Source: Treponema vincentii
GTDB lineage: Bacteria > Spirochaetota > Spirochaetia > Treponematales > Treponemataceae
Length of the DNA: 64,000 nt
Direction: 5' to 3'
Assembly: GCF_010365865.1 (NCBI RefSeq)
Contig: NZ_CP048020.1
Location: 2,728,001-2,792,000, forward strand
Shown: in pieces, positions 1 through 8,940 of the stretch
Position numbering within the stretch: position 1 is the first letter of the stretch
How the letters are laid out: every line of letters begins with the position of its first letter
Position numbers and translations under genes: made by a program
Notes under the pieces: model-generated
What the model saw: the letters and a program-made list of their open reading frames with translations, nothing else
What the model was told of the DNA's origin: nothing
Database searches by the model: none

Positions 1-2343
1 AGATATTTCCGCCGATTCTTGCAATGTTTGTTCTTCCGATTGAACCGGTTGCTCCTCAGGTTCTTGCTTTAGAGCGGTCGATTGAAGCGGTATTTTTCGA
101 CTAAGATTTTCAGCTATCCTTTCAGCCAAAACCTCGACTGCCTGCGCATATTGGTTTTCATCCAGTTGCTTATCAATATCTGAAATGACATCCTGTAAAA
201 AACCGATTGTCGTTCCGTAGATATCCATATCTTTTAATCTTTCCTGTATTACCTCGTCACGAAGAAGATCTTGGCGTTTATGCAATGCGCGTGCATTTTT
301 TTGAGAGATACTGCCTACACCAAAGGTGGCACTATTTCCAAGATGATTAGGATTAAGATAAAGTTCATCGACAGGAGAAGCAAAAGTCTCACTGGCTGCT
401 ACACCTACTTGGCCATCCGACAAGCCGGTTTTTACTTGCGGAATGTCACCGGCACTACGACCTGTTGCTGCAAGCCCGGTAGCATCAAAATTCCCGGCGC
501 CGAATGCATGGGGTACAGATACCGTGCTTGGATGGGACGGAAATACGGGCTGACCGGATATATCCGATTGTTGACCAGTTGTCAACTGTATACCGTCCAT
601 AGAAACATCGTCTTTTTCCGACGGGAGTTCTTTCACTTCTTCAGTCCCTTCGATAAGCATTTCAAAAGGGAGTTCTCGCTCGGATATTGATATATCTCGT
701 AATGAAGGAATTCTCTGTTTTGGCTCCGGGTTCAGCTCAGCCGGAGAAATATAAAGATCCGAATCGTCAGATTTCAGCTGTTCAAGGTTTTTGGTTAACA
801 ACGGATCCGCTATATAGTTTTCTGCTGCCTGCTCATAGAGATCGAGTGAGGCAGCCATATCTTGTCCCGGTTCATCAGATTCGGAGTCGCTCTGCATATT
901 AAGGATCTCATTTGCCGTTTTTAATGCCTCAAGCGTATCCCCTCGTTTTTGAAATAACCGCGAAAGAGCAGATCGAGCTTCAATAGCATTCGGTTTTAAT
1001 TCGAGTACTTTTTGATATTCTTGATATGCAGCCTGAGGATTATTCAGCAATTCTTCGGTTCTACCTAATGCCATCAATGCGGAAATATCGATCGGCTTTT
1101 GCTTCAAGAAGAGCCTCAGCTGCTCCTTAGCTTCCTCATATTTATGCGCCAAAAGATACTGCTCCGCGAGTTCTTGGCGGAACTCTATCGCTGACGGCGC
1201 TATGTTTAATATTTGTCTGAATGTCTCTTCAGCTCGTTCAACCTCGCCTGTAAGGGCATACAACTCTCCCCGTAATTTAAGAGCATTGAGACTGTTATTG
1301 TGTTCTGTGTCCAGCCGTCCAAAAAGCTCATGAGCCTTTGCATAATCTTTAGCATATATGCACATTTGGATAGCCTTAAGCCGTAGTGCATGATTGTCGG
1401 TATTTACCGGAGCAGATTCCGCAGCAAGTAAAATTGGAAGCGCTTCATTATACCGCTGTTTCTTTTCTAAAAGATTTGTTAAGGCAAGTGCAGCAGGAGC
1501 ATATCCAAAATCGATTGCTAACGCGTCATAATAATATTGCTCGGCTTCTTGTTGAAGCTGTTTCTTTTCAAAAAGATAACCGAGCTTAGTATAAAGCGGA
1601 GCATTTTCACCGGCTATACGAAGCAACGATCGATAGGTATTCAATGCATCATCAAGTTTATCCAGTTGTAAATAGGCAGCAGCGATGCCCGTCAATACTT
1701 CCCCCCATGCCGGATTAACACGAAGCGCCGAGTTGTAATATACAATCGCTTCTTCATACCTCTTTTCTTGGCATAAAAGTCCGGCAAGGTGGAAATTCAA
1801 ATAGGGATGATTAGAGTCTACGCGGAGACCCTGCTTATATATTTCAATTGCTTTATCCGTTTCACCGGTTAAAACATACAGATTACCGAGCCGATCATAG
1901 GCATGGGCATGATCAGGTTTAACTTCGATTGCGCGGGAAAAATACTCAGCAGATTTTGCATACTCCCCCATCTTTTTATAGGTTTTTGCAAGACTGTATA
2001 ATACTTCATCGGTATCGCCGCCGATCGCCTGTGCTTTCTCTAATATCTTGAGTGCTTCTTCATAACGCTCCAAATGGCGATAGATACGGCCGAGGTTCAG
2101 CATCAGCTCAATATTATCGGGAGCACGTTCATATAAGTAAAGATAAGTCGCAAGTGACTGCTCAAGATTACCTTCATCACCATAAACGCGCGCTAACAAG
2201 TTCTCAATTTTTTCCTTATCACTCGGTAGTATGTCCGGATGTTTTTTCAGCACATTGGTCAACAACCGTTCGGCATATTCGAAATCTTGAGTAATTAAAG
2301 CTGAATTCGCACGTTCAAAGATAAAATCAAGTGAGTCTGACAT
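1..2343 (-). CDS. Long tetratricopeptide-repeat (TPR) protein, C-terminus beyond window
   Basis: The minus-strand frame is open from the ATG at 2341-2343 to the window edge, about 781 codons, so the C-terminus is missing. I see no signal peptide at the N-terminus (MSDSLDFIFERANSAL), so a cytoplasmic protein is likely. From about residue 10 to 560 the protein is a run of degenerate 34-residue TPR units, with repeats of the type A-x-x-x-L-G-x-x-Y and a Y-E-E-A-L-x-x-Y helix B. This suggests a protein-protein interaction scaffold. Past about residue 570 it becomes acidic, Ser/Gly-rich and low in predicted helix before a helical tail. An AGAGGG Shine-Dalgarno precedes the ATG. It lies 14 bases downstream of the LamG/FN3 gene on the same strand, so the two are probably co-transcribed. 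The family is typical of treponemes; the specific role is unknown. Confidence 0.85.
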   Translation of the reverse strand, partial: MSDSLDFIFERANSALITQDFEYAERLLTNVLKKHPDILPSDKEKIENLLARVYGDEGNLEQSLATYLYLYERAPDNIELMLNLGRIYRHLERYEEALKILEKAQAIGGDTDEVLYSLAKTYKKMGEYAKSAEYFSRAIEVKPDHAHAYDRLGNLYVLTGETDKAIEIYKQGLRVDSNHPYLNFHLAGLLCQEKRYEEAIVYYNSALRVNPAWGEVLTGIAAAYLQLDKLDDALNTYRSLLRIAGENAPLYTKLGYLFEKKQLQQEAEQYYYDALAIDFGYAPAALALTNLLEKKQRYNEALPILLAAESAPVNTDNHALRLKAIQMCIYAKDYAKAHELFGRLDTEHNNSLNALKLRGELYALTGEVERAEETFRQILNIAPSAIEFRQELAEQYLLAHKYEEAKEQLRLFLKQKPIDISALMALGRTEELLNNPQAAYQEYQKVLELKPNAIEARSALSRLFQKRGDTLEALKTANEILNMQSDSESDEPGQDMAASLDLYEQAAENYIADPLLTKNLEQLKSDDSDLYISPAELNPEPKQRIPSLRDISISERELPFEMLIEGTEEVKELPSEKDDVSMDGIQLTTGQQSDISGQPVFPSHPSTVSVPHAFGAGNFDATGLAATGRSAGDIPQVKTGLSDGQVGVAASETFASPVDELYLNPNHLGNSATFGVGSISQKNARALHKRQDLLRDEVIQERLKDMDIYGTTIGFLQDVISDIDKQLDENQYAQAVEVLAERIAENLSRKIPLQSTALKQEPEEQPVQSEEQTLQESAEIS

Positions 2344-2357
2344 AATCCCTCTGACCG

Positions 2358-3857
2358 CTATTCCTTCCGCGGCCTTGCCCATACTTCTTGAGAAAACGCC
2401 CCTACCCGCGTACCTGCCTCGTCATCATAGGCAGCAACGGCAAAAAAATAAATTTTACCGTTATGCAAATTCGGTATGCGATAAGAAAGAACTTTACCCA
2501 CATTCAGAGGTGAGCCTGCCGAAAAATATTCTCCTCGGCGTTCTCCATAATATACCATATAACCTTTTACATCAAAATCAATCGATGGCGTCCATGACAA
2601 CTCGATACTACCGTCTTTCGGTTCTGCAAATAAGCGCGCAGGAGGCAGCGGTTCTGAGTCTTTTTCATATTCAAGGCTGATGGAATGTACAATAGGCGTT
2701 TTCTGTCCCTCTGCATCCGGATACAAATCACCCGCAATTTGGAAGAACCGCCCTCGCATCCCCGTAATTGCCTGCCCGCTGCGTATAGGTTTCCATGCCG
2801 GCTCCGTATCTGTCCATGCATAGCGGTTCTCTCCGGAGCGAATAAAAAATACAGCATCCGTTTGTACCGGCGTATCTGCAGAGACGGTTAACAGTTTTGC
2901 CTCAGACAGAGAGCCCCCCGAATCAATAATCAGAGATTCGAAACGCCCTCCATTAAGGTGGTACCGGTCAAACAGTGCAGTCTGCTCGGCAAAAGTCGGC
3001 GGTTCAATAAATCGCTTGGTTATTTTCATTTCATCAAGTAATCCCGAATAATGCACGCCGATTGAAAGGTCTGCGGCGTGCCCCATTTTTGATAATAAGA
3101 TGGCATCGCTTTCTCGCCCATTCTCGGTAACGTAGACGATATTCTCCGTATGTCCATTCATCCGGTACTCTAACAGCCCGATTTCTTCATCATACGTAAT
3201 CAGATGATGTGACCACTGCGATGGAATTAAATTGGTGCGTCCCCGCAGCAAAATGGAAATACCGTTATTATATTTATCTTGCCAAATGTTAAAAAAATCC
3301 CATTGCACCTTGTTTTGAATAATCTGTGCAATGATATGTTGATCGGTCAAGCGTTCTTTTTCAAAATATGACGAATACCACTGTAGAATAATACTACCGC
3401 TCTCGGTAACCGCCGGCGCTATCCAGAATTCAATCGTAAACGATCCGGCAGAACTTTCGCCTGCAAAAAAAGAATCGTCCTGCGGTTTTAGCACTAACCC
3501 TGCAGTTTTTATATGGGGACTGCACATCGCCGCCCCTGCGCCGAGCTTTGCCTGTTCAGCTCCTATGAAACGCATATTCGAAGAGACAACCGTATAGGAA
3601 CTAGTCTCCTCTACAATAGAAGGGGAATCGAAATTGAGATAAAGATCGGTTTCCTGCGTTATTTTTGGAGCACTGCTGCTGAGTGAAATACCGGGATTCC
3701 CATATTTTCCCGGACACATCTGTATATTTTCGGTATACTGCAACATTCCCCAGCCATGTTTTCCGCCTAATTCAAACACTGCGGGGTCGGTAAAGGAGAC
3801 AGTAAGAACGCTTGAGAAAAAAAACAGCACTGCAAAAATCTTTTTTATACACATCAT
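2358..3857 (-). CDS. Exported LamG-like / fibronectin type III domain protein
   Basis: About 499 residues. The N-terminus (MMCIKKIFAVLFFFSSVLTV) is a classic Sec signal peptide, so the protein is exported. Residues about 60-290 resemble a concanavalin/LamG-type jelly roll, including a stretch like S-F-T-I-E-F-W-I and a second half with G-L-L-D-E-M-K. Residues about 405-495 form a fibronectin type III domain (PPARLFAEP start, E-L-S-W strand, G-Y-M-V-Y-Y, F-F-A-V-A-A-Y-D end). A surface or periplasmic adhesion or carbohydrate-contact role is inference from the domains. The frame can open at TTG 3866, but tandem ATGs at 3857 and 3854 are more likely. A GATAAT hexamer ends 9 bases before the first ATG and there is no clear Shine-Dalgarno, so a near-leaderless start is possible. 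Confidence 0.8.
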   Translation of the reverse strand: MMCIKKIFAVLFFFSSVLTVSFTDPAVFELGGKHGWGMLQYTENIQMCPGKYGNPGISLSSSAPKITQETDLYLNFDSPSIVEETSSYTVVSSNMRFIGAEQAKLGAGAAMCSPHIKTAGLVLKPQDDSFFAGESSAGSFTIEFWIAPAVTESGSIILQWYSSYFEKERLTDQHIIAQIIQNKVQWDFFNIWQDKYNNGISILLRGRTNLIPSQWSHHLITYDEEIGLLEYRMNGHTENIVYVTENGRESDAILLSKMGHAADLSIGVHYSGLLDEMKITKRFIEPPTFAEQTALFDRYHLNGGRFESLIIDSGGSLSEAKLLTVSADTPVQTDAVFFIRSGENRYAWTDTEPAWKPIRSGQAITGMRGRFFQIAGDLYPDAEGQKTPIVHSISLEYEKDSEPLPPARLFAEPKDGSIELSWTPSIDFDVKGYMVYYGERRGEYFSAGSPLNVGKVLSYRIPNLHNGKIYFFAVAAYDDEAGTRVGAFSQEVWARPRKE

Positions 3858-3920
3858 CGCTTTCAATTATCGGCCAGAAGTATATATCATTTAAGGAAGT
3901 TTTAATAGACCGGAACGTTA

Positions 3921-4175
3921 GGACAAACGCATCAGTTTATTTTTTAACAGTCCCGCAGAATCAACAACCTCGACGCAAGCGTCGGGGTATGTTGTTCTCA
4001 TAAGGTGGTTGCAGTCGGCTTTAATACCCTTTGTTACGACGCAAGCGTCGGGGGATTAAACCCTCCGCACGAATAAAGAGGCCGTTCAACCAGAGTTGAA
4101 CCTCTTTGCGGTTCAAATTGTCTCACAACCTCTTTATTCTACGGAATTGGATTTATTCATCTGATGCGTTTATCC
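3921..4175. repeat. Dispersed inverted-repeat element, copy A
   Basis: The ends GGACAAACGCATCAG (3921-3935) and CTGATGCGTTTATCC (4161-4175) are inverted copies with one mismatch in 15. Inside is an imperfect inner inverted repeat: the CCGCACGAATAAAGAGG arm near 4065 pairs with CCTCTTTATTCTACGG near 4130. The hairpin core CCAGAGTTGAAC is shared with copy B. Two internal copies of GACGCAAGCGTCGGGG are present at about 3972 and 4038. Outside the right end, 4176-4230 carries a GCAAAATTTTGC-like AT-rich palindrome that also flanks other copies. No coding sequence is seen in it. Confidence 0.75.
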
Positions 4176-4309
4176 TTCTCCTAAAATAAACTGTGCAAAA
4201 TTTTGCTTAAAATTTCGCACAAACGGGGAAACCTGTTTAGCATATTTTCAGTGCGGTTGTCATGAGGAGAGTGTAACGGCCTATCGTAATATTTTCTTAA
4301 ATATTATAC

Positions 4310-4338
4310 TTGACAACATATTATATTATGAATAATAT
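4310..4338 (+). promoter_or_regulatory. Promoter of the PadR operon with palindromic operator over the -10
   Basis: TTGACA (4310-4315) and TAATAT (4333-4338) are separated by 17 bases. A perfect two-armed palindrome, ATATTAT-GA-ATAATAT, covers 4323-4338 and therefore the whole -10 element. PadR-family repressors usually bind AT-rich palindromes in their own promoter, so autorepression is a reasonable inference. The leader to the GTG start is about 95 bases. Confidence 0.6.
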
Positions 4339-4440
4339 TATAAAAGTTGCAACCTAAGATGAGAGTATCTCTAACAACTTGGTTAGATTTTTCCACAAAT
4401 GGTTGCGTATATTTAGAAATATAAACCTCAGGAGGTAAAA

Positions 4441-4758
4441 GTGCTTTTTTCAATTAACTCAGGATTGCTTGAAGCTTGCGTGCTCGCCCTCTTGAGTAAT
4501 GAAGACTCCTACGGATATAAGTTAACACAGGATGTAAAGGACGTCATGTCCATCTCCGAATCGACACTCTATCCGGTATTAAAACGCTTGCAAAGTGCCG
4601 GTTTTTTAGAAACATATGATATGCCTATTGATGGGCGCAATAGAAAATATTATCGCATAACGTCCGCAGGAAAAAGGCAGCAGAGCTTATACTGCGACGA
4701 ATGGAAGTCTTACAAGGAATTGATTGAAAAAATTTTTAAAGGAGCACAGCATTCATGA
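4441..4758 (+). CDS. PadR family transcriptional regulator
   Basis: 105 residues, the usual length of short (subfamily 2) PadR proteins. The winged helix-turn-helix carries the family hallmarks: a start like L-L-E-A-C-V-L-A-L-L, then S-Y-G-Y-K-L-T-Q-D, the recognition helix S-E-S-T-L-Y-P-V-L-K-R-L, and the wing D-G-R-N-R-K-Y-Y-R-I-T. The start is GTG at 4441 behind a strong AGGAGG at 4430-4435. It overlaps the next gene by four bases, so translation is coupled. In Firmicutes the same PadR-DUF1700 pair controls an envelope-stress operon, and this gene probably represses its own operon through the palindrome at 4323-4338. Confidence 0.92.
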   Translation: MLFSINSGLLEACVLALLSNEDSYGYKLTQDVKDVMSISESTLYPVLKRLQSAGFLETYDMPIDGRNRKYYRITSAGKRQQSLYCDEWKSYKELIEKIFKGAQHS

Positions 4759-5294
4759 CCCGTAGAGAATTTATGACTGAGCTGGCTGCACGGCTGCACC
4801 GACTGCCAAAAGAAGATTTACAAGCTGCATTACAGTATTACGAAGAATACTTTGACGAGGCCGGCAGTCAAAATGAACAAGAGGTAATACGGGAACTGAG
4901 AAGCCCCGCACATGTTGCTTCAAAAATTTTATCCGATTATGCCGTAAAAGAAGCAAAGAAAGCCCGAGCTTCTACAAAAAGCGGCTGGCGCGCTTTTTGG
5001 TTTACCATATTGGCTATTTGCGCCGCGCCCGTTGCGGTACCGCTTATCATTGCCGCAGTAGTAACCATCGTAGCGCTCGGATTTGCCGGCTTTGCAGTTG
5101 TCTTTGCTTTGATAATTGCCGCCGGTGCAATTTTTATCAAAGGAATCGGCAGCTTGTTTTTCGGCTCTGCCACAGCCTTATTATTGTTCGGCAGTGCATT
5201 AATACTTGTCGGTTTTGCACTTCTGATCTTTTACGGCATCAGCGCCTTAATTGTCGCTATTGGCAAGCATATTAAAAACAAATCAAATAAATAG
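4755..5294 (+). CDS. DUF1700 (HAAS domain) integral membrane protein
   Basis: 179 residues. Residues 1-65 match the HAAS/DUF1700 cytoplasmic domain: the start M-T-R-R-E-F-M-T-E-L, then E-D-L-Q-A-A-L-Q-Y-Y-E-E-Y-F-D-E-A-G, ending in a helix with A-S-K-I-L. Residues about 80-170 contain four hydrophobic segments rich in Ala, Ile and Gly, interrupted by short Gly turns. The domain is almost always encoded beside PadR regulators, as here, and is thought to sense or transmit membrane state. The ligand is unknown. The start ATG overlaps the stop of the PadR gene. After it, a 10-bp perfect stem at 5310-5331 separates it from the PspC gene. Confidence 0.85.
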   Translation: MTRREFMTELAARLHRLPKEDLQAALQYYEEYFDEAGSQNEQEVIRELRSPAHVASKILSDYAVKEAKKARASTKSGWRAFWFTILAICAAPVAVPLIIAAVVTIVALGFAGFAVVFALIIAAGAIFIKGIGSLFFGSATALLLFGSALILVGFALLIFYGISALIVAIGKHIKNKSNK

Positions 5295-5309
5295 ATGAAC
5301 GAGCATTGC

Positions 5310-5331
5310 TAAAAGCTCAAGTGAGCTTTTA
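5310..5331 (+). terminator. Intercistronic hairpin after the DUF1700 gene
   Basis: Perfect 10-bp stem (TAAAAGCTCA / TGAGCTTTTA) with a two-base spacer. The run of T is short, so it may be a weak terminator or an mRNA-stabilising hairpin within the operon. Confidence 0.45.
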
Positions 5332-5365
5332 GTGATCCTCAAAACCACATACATTGGAGGCTTAT

Positions 5366-5605
5366 ATGGACAAGAAACTCTATCGAAGTGAAAGCGATAA
5401 GAAAATCTGCGGCGTATGCGGCGGTATTGCCGAATACTTTGACATCGACTCAACCGTTATCCGGTTGCTGTGGATTCTTGCGACTCTTTTTTTCGGAAGC
5501 GGTATTTTCTGCTATATTATCTGCGCATTGGTAATGCCTATTAAAAAAGAAGAACCGCTCGAATACGAGTATATCAGGAAAAACACAAGCGATACTGACC
5601 GGTAA
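5366..5605 (+). CDS. PspC domain protein
   Basis: 79 residues from ATG 5366, which has GGAGG six bases before it; the upstream TTG at 5354 overlaps that Shine-Dalgarno and is less likely. The protein has the PspC signature: a short N-terminus M-D-K-K-L-Y-R-S, then I-C-G-V-C-G-G-I-A-E-Y-F, D-S-T-V-I-R-L-L-W, and a transmembrane helix about residues 33-57 ending in V-M-P. PspC proteins sit in the inner membrane and take part in phage-shock or LiaFSR-like envelope-stress responses. It lies between the DUF1700 gene and the DUF4097 gene, which supports that role. The C-terminal tail is charged and cytoplasmic. Confidence 0.9.
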   Translation: MDKKLYRSESDKKICGVCGGIAEYFDIDSTVIRLLWILATLFFGSGIFCYIICALVMPIKKEEPLEYEYIRKNTSDTDR

Positions 5606-5615
5606 GGAGAGGAAA

Positions 5616-5813
5616 ATGCTGATGATCATTATTTTGTGCATTCTGCTTAGTCTGTTCGGAATAGGCGGATTAGTCTTTGCCATCGCAGGCGGTCTCCTGA
5701 AATTCTCATTCAAACTCTTAATCTTTAGCATTACGTTGATTATTATGATTTTATGCAGCATCCCTCTCCTATTGGCAGGATTATTTTTCAGCGGTTTAGC
5801 ATTCTTATTTTAG
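5616..5813 (+). CDS. Small two-helix membrane protein of the PadR/PspC operon
   Basis: 65 residues, nearly all hydrophobic, forming two probable membrane helices (about residues 2-25 and 28-62) separated by a short Lys-containing turn. AAGGAGAGG precedes the ATG at a good distance, and it lies only 10 bases after the PspC gene, so it is translated from the same mRNA. I do not recognise a family. By position it resembles the small LiaI-like membrane partners of envelope-stress operons; this is inference. Confidence 0.7.
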   Translation: MLMIIILCILLSLFGIGGLVFAIAGGLLKFSFKLLIFSITLIIMILCSIPLLLAGLFFSGLAFLF

Positions 5814-5855
5814 AATATTGCTAAGATATGTTTTTAGAATATTAGGATTATATCG

Positions 5856-6788
5856 ATGAAAAGAAGAATAAGAACGGTATTTACAATTATTGGAATTGGA
5901 GGACTCCTCATCATTATTGGAATTCTGATGGGTGGCAACGTGAAAAAGACCTTCTACGACAATGGTTATCTCGATGAGGGATGGTGTATGGACAAGGAGG
6001 AATTGAGTATGGATAACGAAAATACAAGTAGTGCCCTATCGACACATACGAATGAAACACAGCTCATATCTGATGCTTCCGTTCTAAAACAGCTAAAAGC
6101 GGATGTTTCTTATGCCGCGCTGCGAATTGAACCGCATGATAAGCAATCCATTGCCTACAGCATCACAAATAACACAAAAAGGATCGGAGCTTCCGTACAA
6201 ATTGACGGCGACACCTTAGTAATCAGCACAAAAAAGAACCACACATGGAGTTGGCCATTCGGATGGAAAGGCGACAGGCTGGGACGTTCTAAAACAGCCA
6301 TCACGGTTAAGATACCTCAAAATACACTGTTTGATACCGCTAACATCAATATCGGGGCTGGCTTACTGATACTTGACGGTTTTACTGCAAATCAACGGTT
6401 TAAATTGAATAGCGGAGCAGGTAAAGTAGACGTCAAAAATATTACCGCCTCAAATGTAAACATCGAAACAGGCGTAGGAGAAACAGTCTTTCACAATTGT
6501 AGTTTTACGGATACTGTGATGAACACCGGCATCGGAGAGACCGTCTTTGACGGCAGAATTTTTACGAAACTTGAAATTAACGCAGGAATCGGCGAAATAG
6601 ACATGCGCATAAATGGAAAAAAAGACGATTATTTGATCAATGCTACCTCAGGGATCGGTTCGATACTGATAGACGGACGCAGTGCGACAGGGATCGACTC
6701 CACATTCCGTATCAACAATCAAAATGCGCTGCATACCATCCGTGTTAAAGCCGGTATAGGGGAAGTCAATATCAATTTTACCGAATAA
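5856..6788 (+). CDS. DUF4097 family beta-strand repeat protein, membrane-anchored
   Basis: 310 residues. A membrane anchor lies at residues about 7-27 (an I-I-G-I-G-G-L-L-I-I-I-G core). Residues about 75-310 form the DUF4097/toast-rack beta-repeat domain seen in LiaF-like and YvlB proteins. Recurring strands alternate with G-A-G, G-V-G-E and G-I-G-E turns: near residue 205 (T-G-V-G-E-T-V-F), 222 (T-G-I-G-E-T-V-F) and 245 (A-G-I-G-E-I-D). This is the last gene of the operon, 42 bases after the small membrane protein. Taken with PadR, DUF1700 and PspC, the most likely role is sensing of envelope or membrane stress. Confidence 0.85.
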   Translation: MKRRIRTVFTIIGIGGLLIIIGILMGGNVKKTFYDNGYLDEGWCMDKEELSMDNENTSSALSTHTNETQLISDASVLKQLKADVSYAALRIEPHDKQSIAYSITNNTKRIGASVQIDGDTLVISTKKNHTWSWPFGWKGDRLGRSKTAITVKIPQNTLFDTANINIGAGLLILDGFTANQRFKLNSGAGKVDVKNITASNVNIETGVGETVFHNCSFTDTVMNTGIGETVFDGRIFTKLEINAGIGEIDMRINGKKDDYLINATSGIGSILIDGRSATGIDSTFRINNQNALHTIRVKAGIGEVNINFTE

Positions 6789-6865
6789 CGTTATATATAC
6801 GAAAGCAGAAACGCATCCTGCTGTTTTTGAATTTTCCGATAGAATAAAAAATAAAAAAGAGCTAC

Positions 6866-6894
6866 TTGACAATAATGTTTTTTTGAGATATAAA
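6866..6894 (+). promoter_or_regulatory. Promoter of tRNA-Glu
   Basis: TTGACA (6866-6871) and TATAAA (6889-6894) with a 17-base spacer. Transcription would start near 6901, 25 bases before the mature tRNA 5' end. Confidence 0.65.
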
Positions 6895-6925
6895 TATATC
6901 TCATTGTTGAGCAATGAATACTAAT

Positions 6926-6997
6926 GTCTCCTTCGTCTAGTGGTTAGGACATCGGGTTTTCATCCCGACAACAGGGGTTCAATTCCCCTAGGAGATG
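6926..6997 (+). tRNA. tRNA-Glu (anticodon TTC)
   Basis: All four arms fold. The acceptor stem is GTCTCCT with AGGAGAT (first pair G-U), and the anticodon stem TCGGG/CCCGA closes the loop TTTTCAT, giving TTC. The T arm is AGGGG-TTCAATT-CCCCT. The discriminator base is G and the 3' CCA is not encoded. The gene has its own promoter and is followed at once by an intrinsic terminator. Confidence 0.95.
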
Positions 6998-7002
6998 GTT
7001 AA

Positions 7003-7045
7003 AGCCTGAAATAAACAGCGCGGTTTATTTCAGGCTTTTTATTTT
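7003..7045 (+). terminator. Intrinsic terminator of tRNA-Glu
   Basis: Perfect 14-bp stem (AGCCTGAAATAAAC / GTTTATTTCAGGCT) with a 6-base loop, followed by TTTTATTTT. Confidence 0.9.
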
Positions 7046-7160
7046 CCAGACAGTCAGCTTACTTCTCGCTCAATCTCATACTGAAAAACCTTTTTTCAGC
7101 TAGCGCCCCACTTCATCGCTAAAAAAATCTACTAAATCACGGCATTATGCGCTTACATTT

Positions 7161-8903
7161 TTACTGAAGCCTTTCCAATTTTTCAGCAAGCTGAAGATAC
7201 GTTTTATTATAAGGATCAAGCGCAATAACTTGCTGCAAATAATAATATGCTTTGCGATAATCCTTATGCTTAAAATACCACTCATATAGAGCAAAGAGCG
7301 TCAACGAGCTACGCGGATCGGACAAAAGACTCGACCGTAAGAGGGTCAGTTTCTCCTCATCGCTGGGCGCAAGTAATGCTTGATAATAAATTAAAATTGA
7401 CTTTAAGGCAGATCGAGCATCACTGAGATGGCGGTTAATAACTTGCCTAAGCGTACCGTATTTTTTTGCACCGTAAAGAACCTGTAAATACAACGCGATA
7501 ATTTCGTCAGAAGGCCGCTTTTGGGCGGCAGCCATATATGCAGCTTGCGCCGTATTCATCGCTTCTTCCCAGTTATTCATCCCTGCGCAGACACGGGCAT
7601 ATAACACGATATCTTGCTCAGAAGGATTATTATTATATAGATACTGTGCGCGTTCAAAGGCGTTTCCCCATCGTTTTTCAGCTATATCTTCTTTGACCAA
7701 AAGGCGGATTGCAAGAATATTACGCGGATTTTGTTTTAAAAGTACACTGAGAAAATCATTCGTAGTCTTCCCGTTAACGGTATTTTTTGTTTCAAAGCAA
7801 AAATTTGCACAAGCGAGAATAACATCAGGAGATTGCGGATAAAGAGAGTCAGCCTTTTCAAGGCATTGTTTTGCATCGACAATATTCTTACTCCATTCGA
7901 GTAATACACGGCTCCGCAACAGAAGGTAAGCCTTATCAACCTTATTTTGTTTGGCAAACTCATCAAGCAGAGTATTTGCAGCTAAATATTCTTTTTTTTC
8001 TACATATAGCCGGACTTGCAAAAAGAAGGCACGCCCAAAATCATTATCTTTTTTGATGACCGCGGAAACAAGTTCCTCAGCTTTTTCAAAATTCCTTTTG
8101 TCAAGATATGTTTCGGCAAGTAATAGTCGAATTATTACAGCATCAGGATAACGAGTATACAATCTTTCAGCAATTTTATATGATGTTTCAATGTTATTAC
8201 TAAAGAGGGCTAAATAAGCAAAGCGCATACCGGCCGGATAGCAGCTCTCATCTTGCGCCCATGCCATCTGATAGTAATTCTCTGCATCTGAAAGCCTACC
8301 AAGCTGCTCATATAAAAGCCCTAAAAGATAAGGGGGCAATACAGAAGAAGGATTTAAGCCTCTTGCAATAAAGAGACGTTTTTCCAATACAGTAGCGTAT
8401 TCCTCCCCCCCGACACCCTTTATCAAAATCATTGCCGGAATAACCGCATCGAAAAACGTATTTGTTCCAAGGTTTTGTGGATAATTGCTTTTCTCAATTT
8501 GATCCAATGCATCAAGATACGGGTCAGCTTGTTGATAATTCGGAGTATTCCAATCGATAGACTCGAGCGGATATAAAAGGCGCATCAACCGGGTAGCCAA
8601 TGTCAATTGCAATTGTTTTTCCTTCATTAAACCTTGAGAAGTCGCATATACACGGGTTACGGCACTACGAATGCTTGCCGGCGAAGCTATTTCCATATCA
8701 GTTTGAACCTGTGAGTCGATACGGTTTGATGCCAAATCAGCGGCAGAAGGTAATGGCAGGATAGTGGCCGAAACAGTCTGTCCAGATATAGAATCAGTAT
8801 GAGTATTATTTCTTGCCGTAGCACATGATATAAAGAGAAGAATCGGAAATAATAAATGCAATACACAATATTTTGAGATAGGGCGAGGAAACAACATCAT
8901 CAA
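7161..8903 (-). CDS. TPR repeat lipoprotein
   Basis: 580 residues. The N-terminus has a signal sequence ending in the lipobox L-F-I-S-C, with Cys at about residue 27, so it is an envelope lipoprotein. From about residue 190 to the end the protein is built of TPR-like helix pairs, for example L-L-Y-E-Q-L-G-R-L-S-D-A-E-N-Y-Y and a final pair K-D-Y-R-K-A-Y-Y-Y-L-Q-Q. Three ATGs stand in a row at the start (8903, 8900, 8897); AGGTAGGT lies just upstream. The gene begins only 37 bases after the 5S rRNA on the same strand and may receive read-through from the rRNA operon. Its exact role is unknown; TPR lipoproteins often assist envelope assembly. Confidence 0.85.
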   Translation of the reverse strand: MMMLFPRPISKYCVLHLLFPILLFISCATARNNTHTDSISGQTVSATILPLPSAADLASNRIDSQVQTDMEIASPASIRSAVTRVYATSQGLMKEKQLQLTLATRLMRLLYPLESIDWNTPNYQQADPYLDALDQIEKSNYPQNLGTNTFFDAVIPAMILIKGVGGEEYATVLEKRLFIARGLNPSSVLPPYLLGLLYEQLGRLSDAENYYQMAWAQDESCYPAGMRFAYLALFSNNIETSYKIAERLYTRYPDAVIIRLLLAETYLDKRNFEKAEELVSAVIKKDNDFGRAFFLQVRLYVEKKEYLAANTLLDEFAKQNKVDKAYLLLRSRVLLEWSKNIVDAKQCLEKADSLYPQSPDVILACANFCFETKNTVNGKTTNDFLSVLLKQNPRNILAIRLLVKEDIAEKRWGNAFERAQYLYNNNPSEQDIVLYARVCAGMNNWEEAMNTAQAAYMAAAQKRPSDEIIALYLQVLYGAKKYGTLRQVINRHLSDARSALKSILIYYQALLAPSDEEKLTLLRSSLLSDPRSSLTLFALYEWYFKHKDYRKAYYYLQQVIALDPYNKTYLQLAEKLERLQ

Positions 8904-8940
8904 TACCTACCTTTATCCCACTCAGAGGAGTAAAAAAAAG

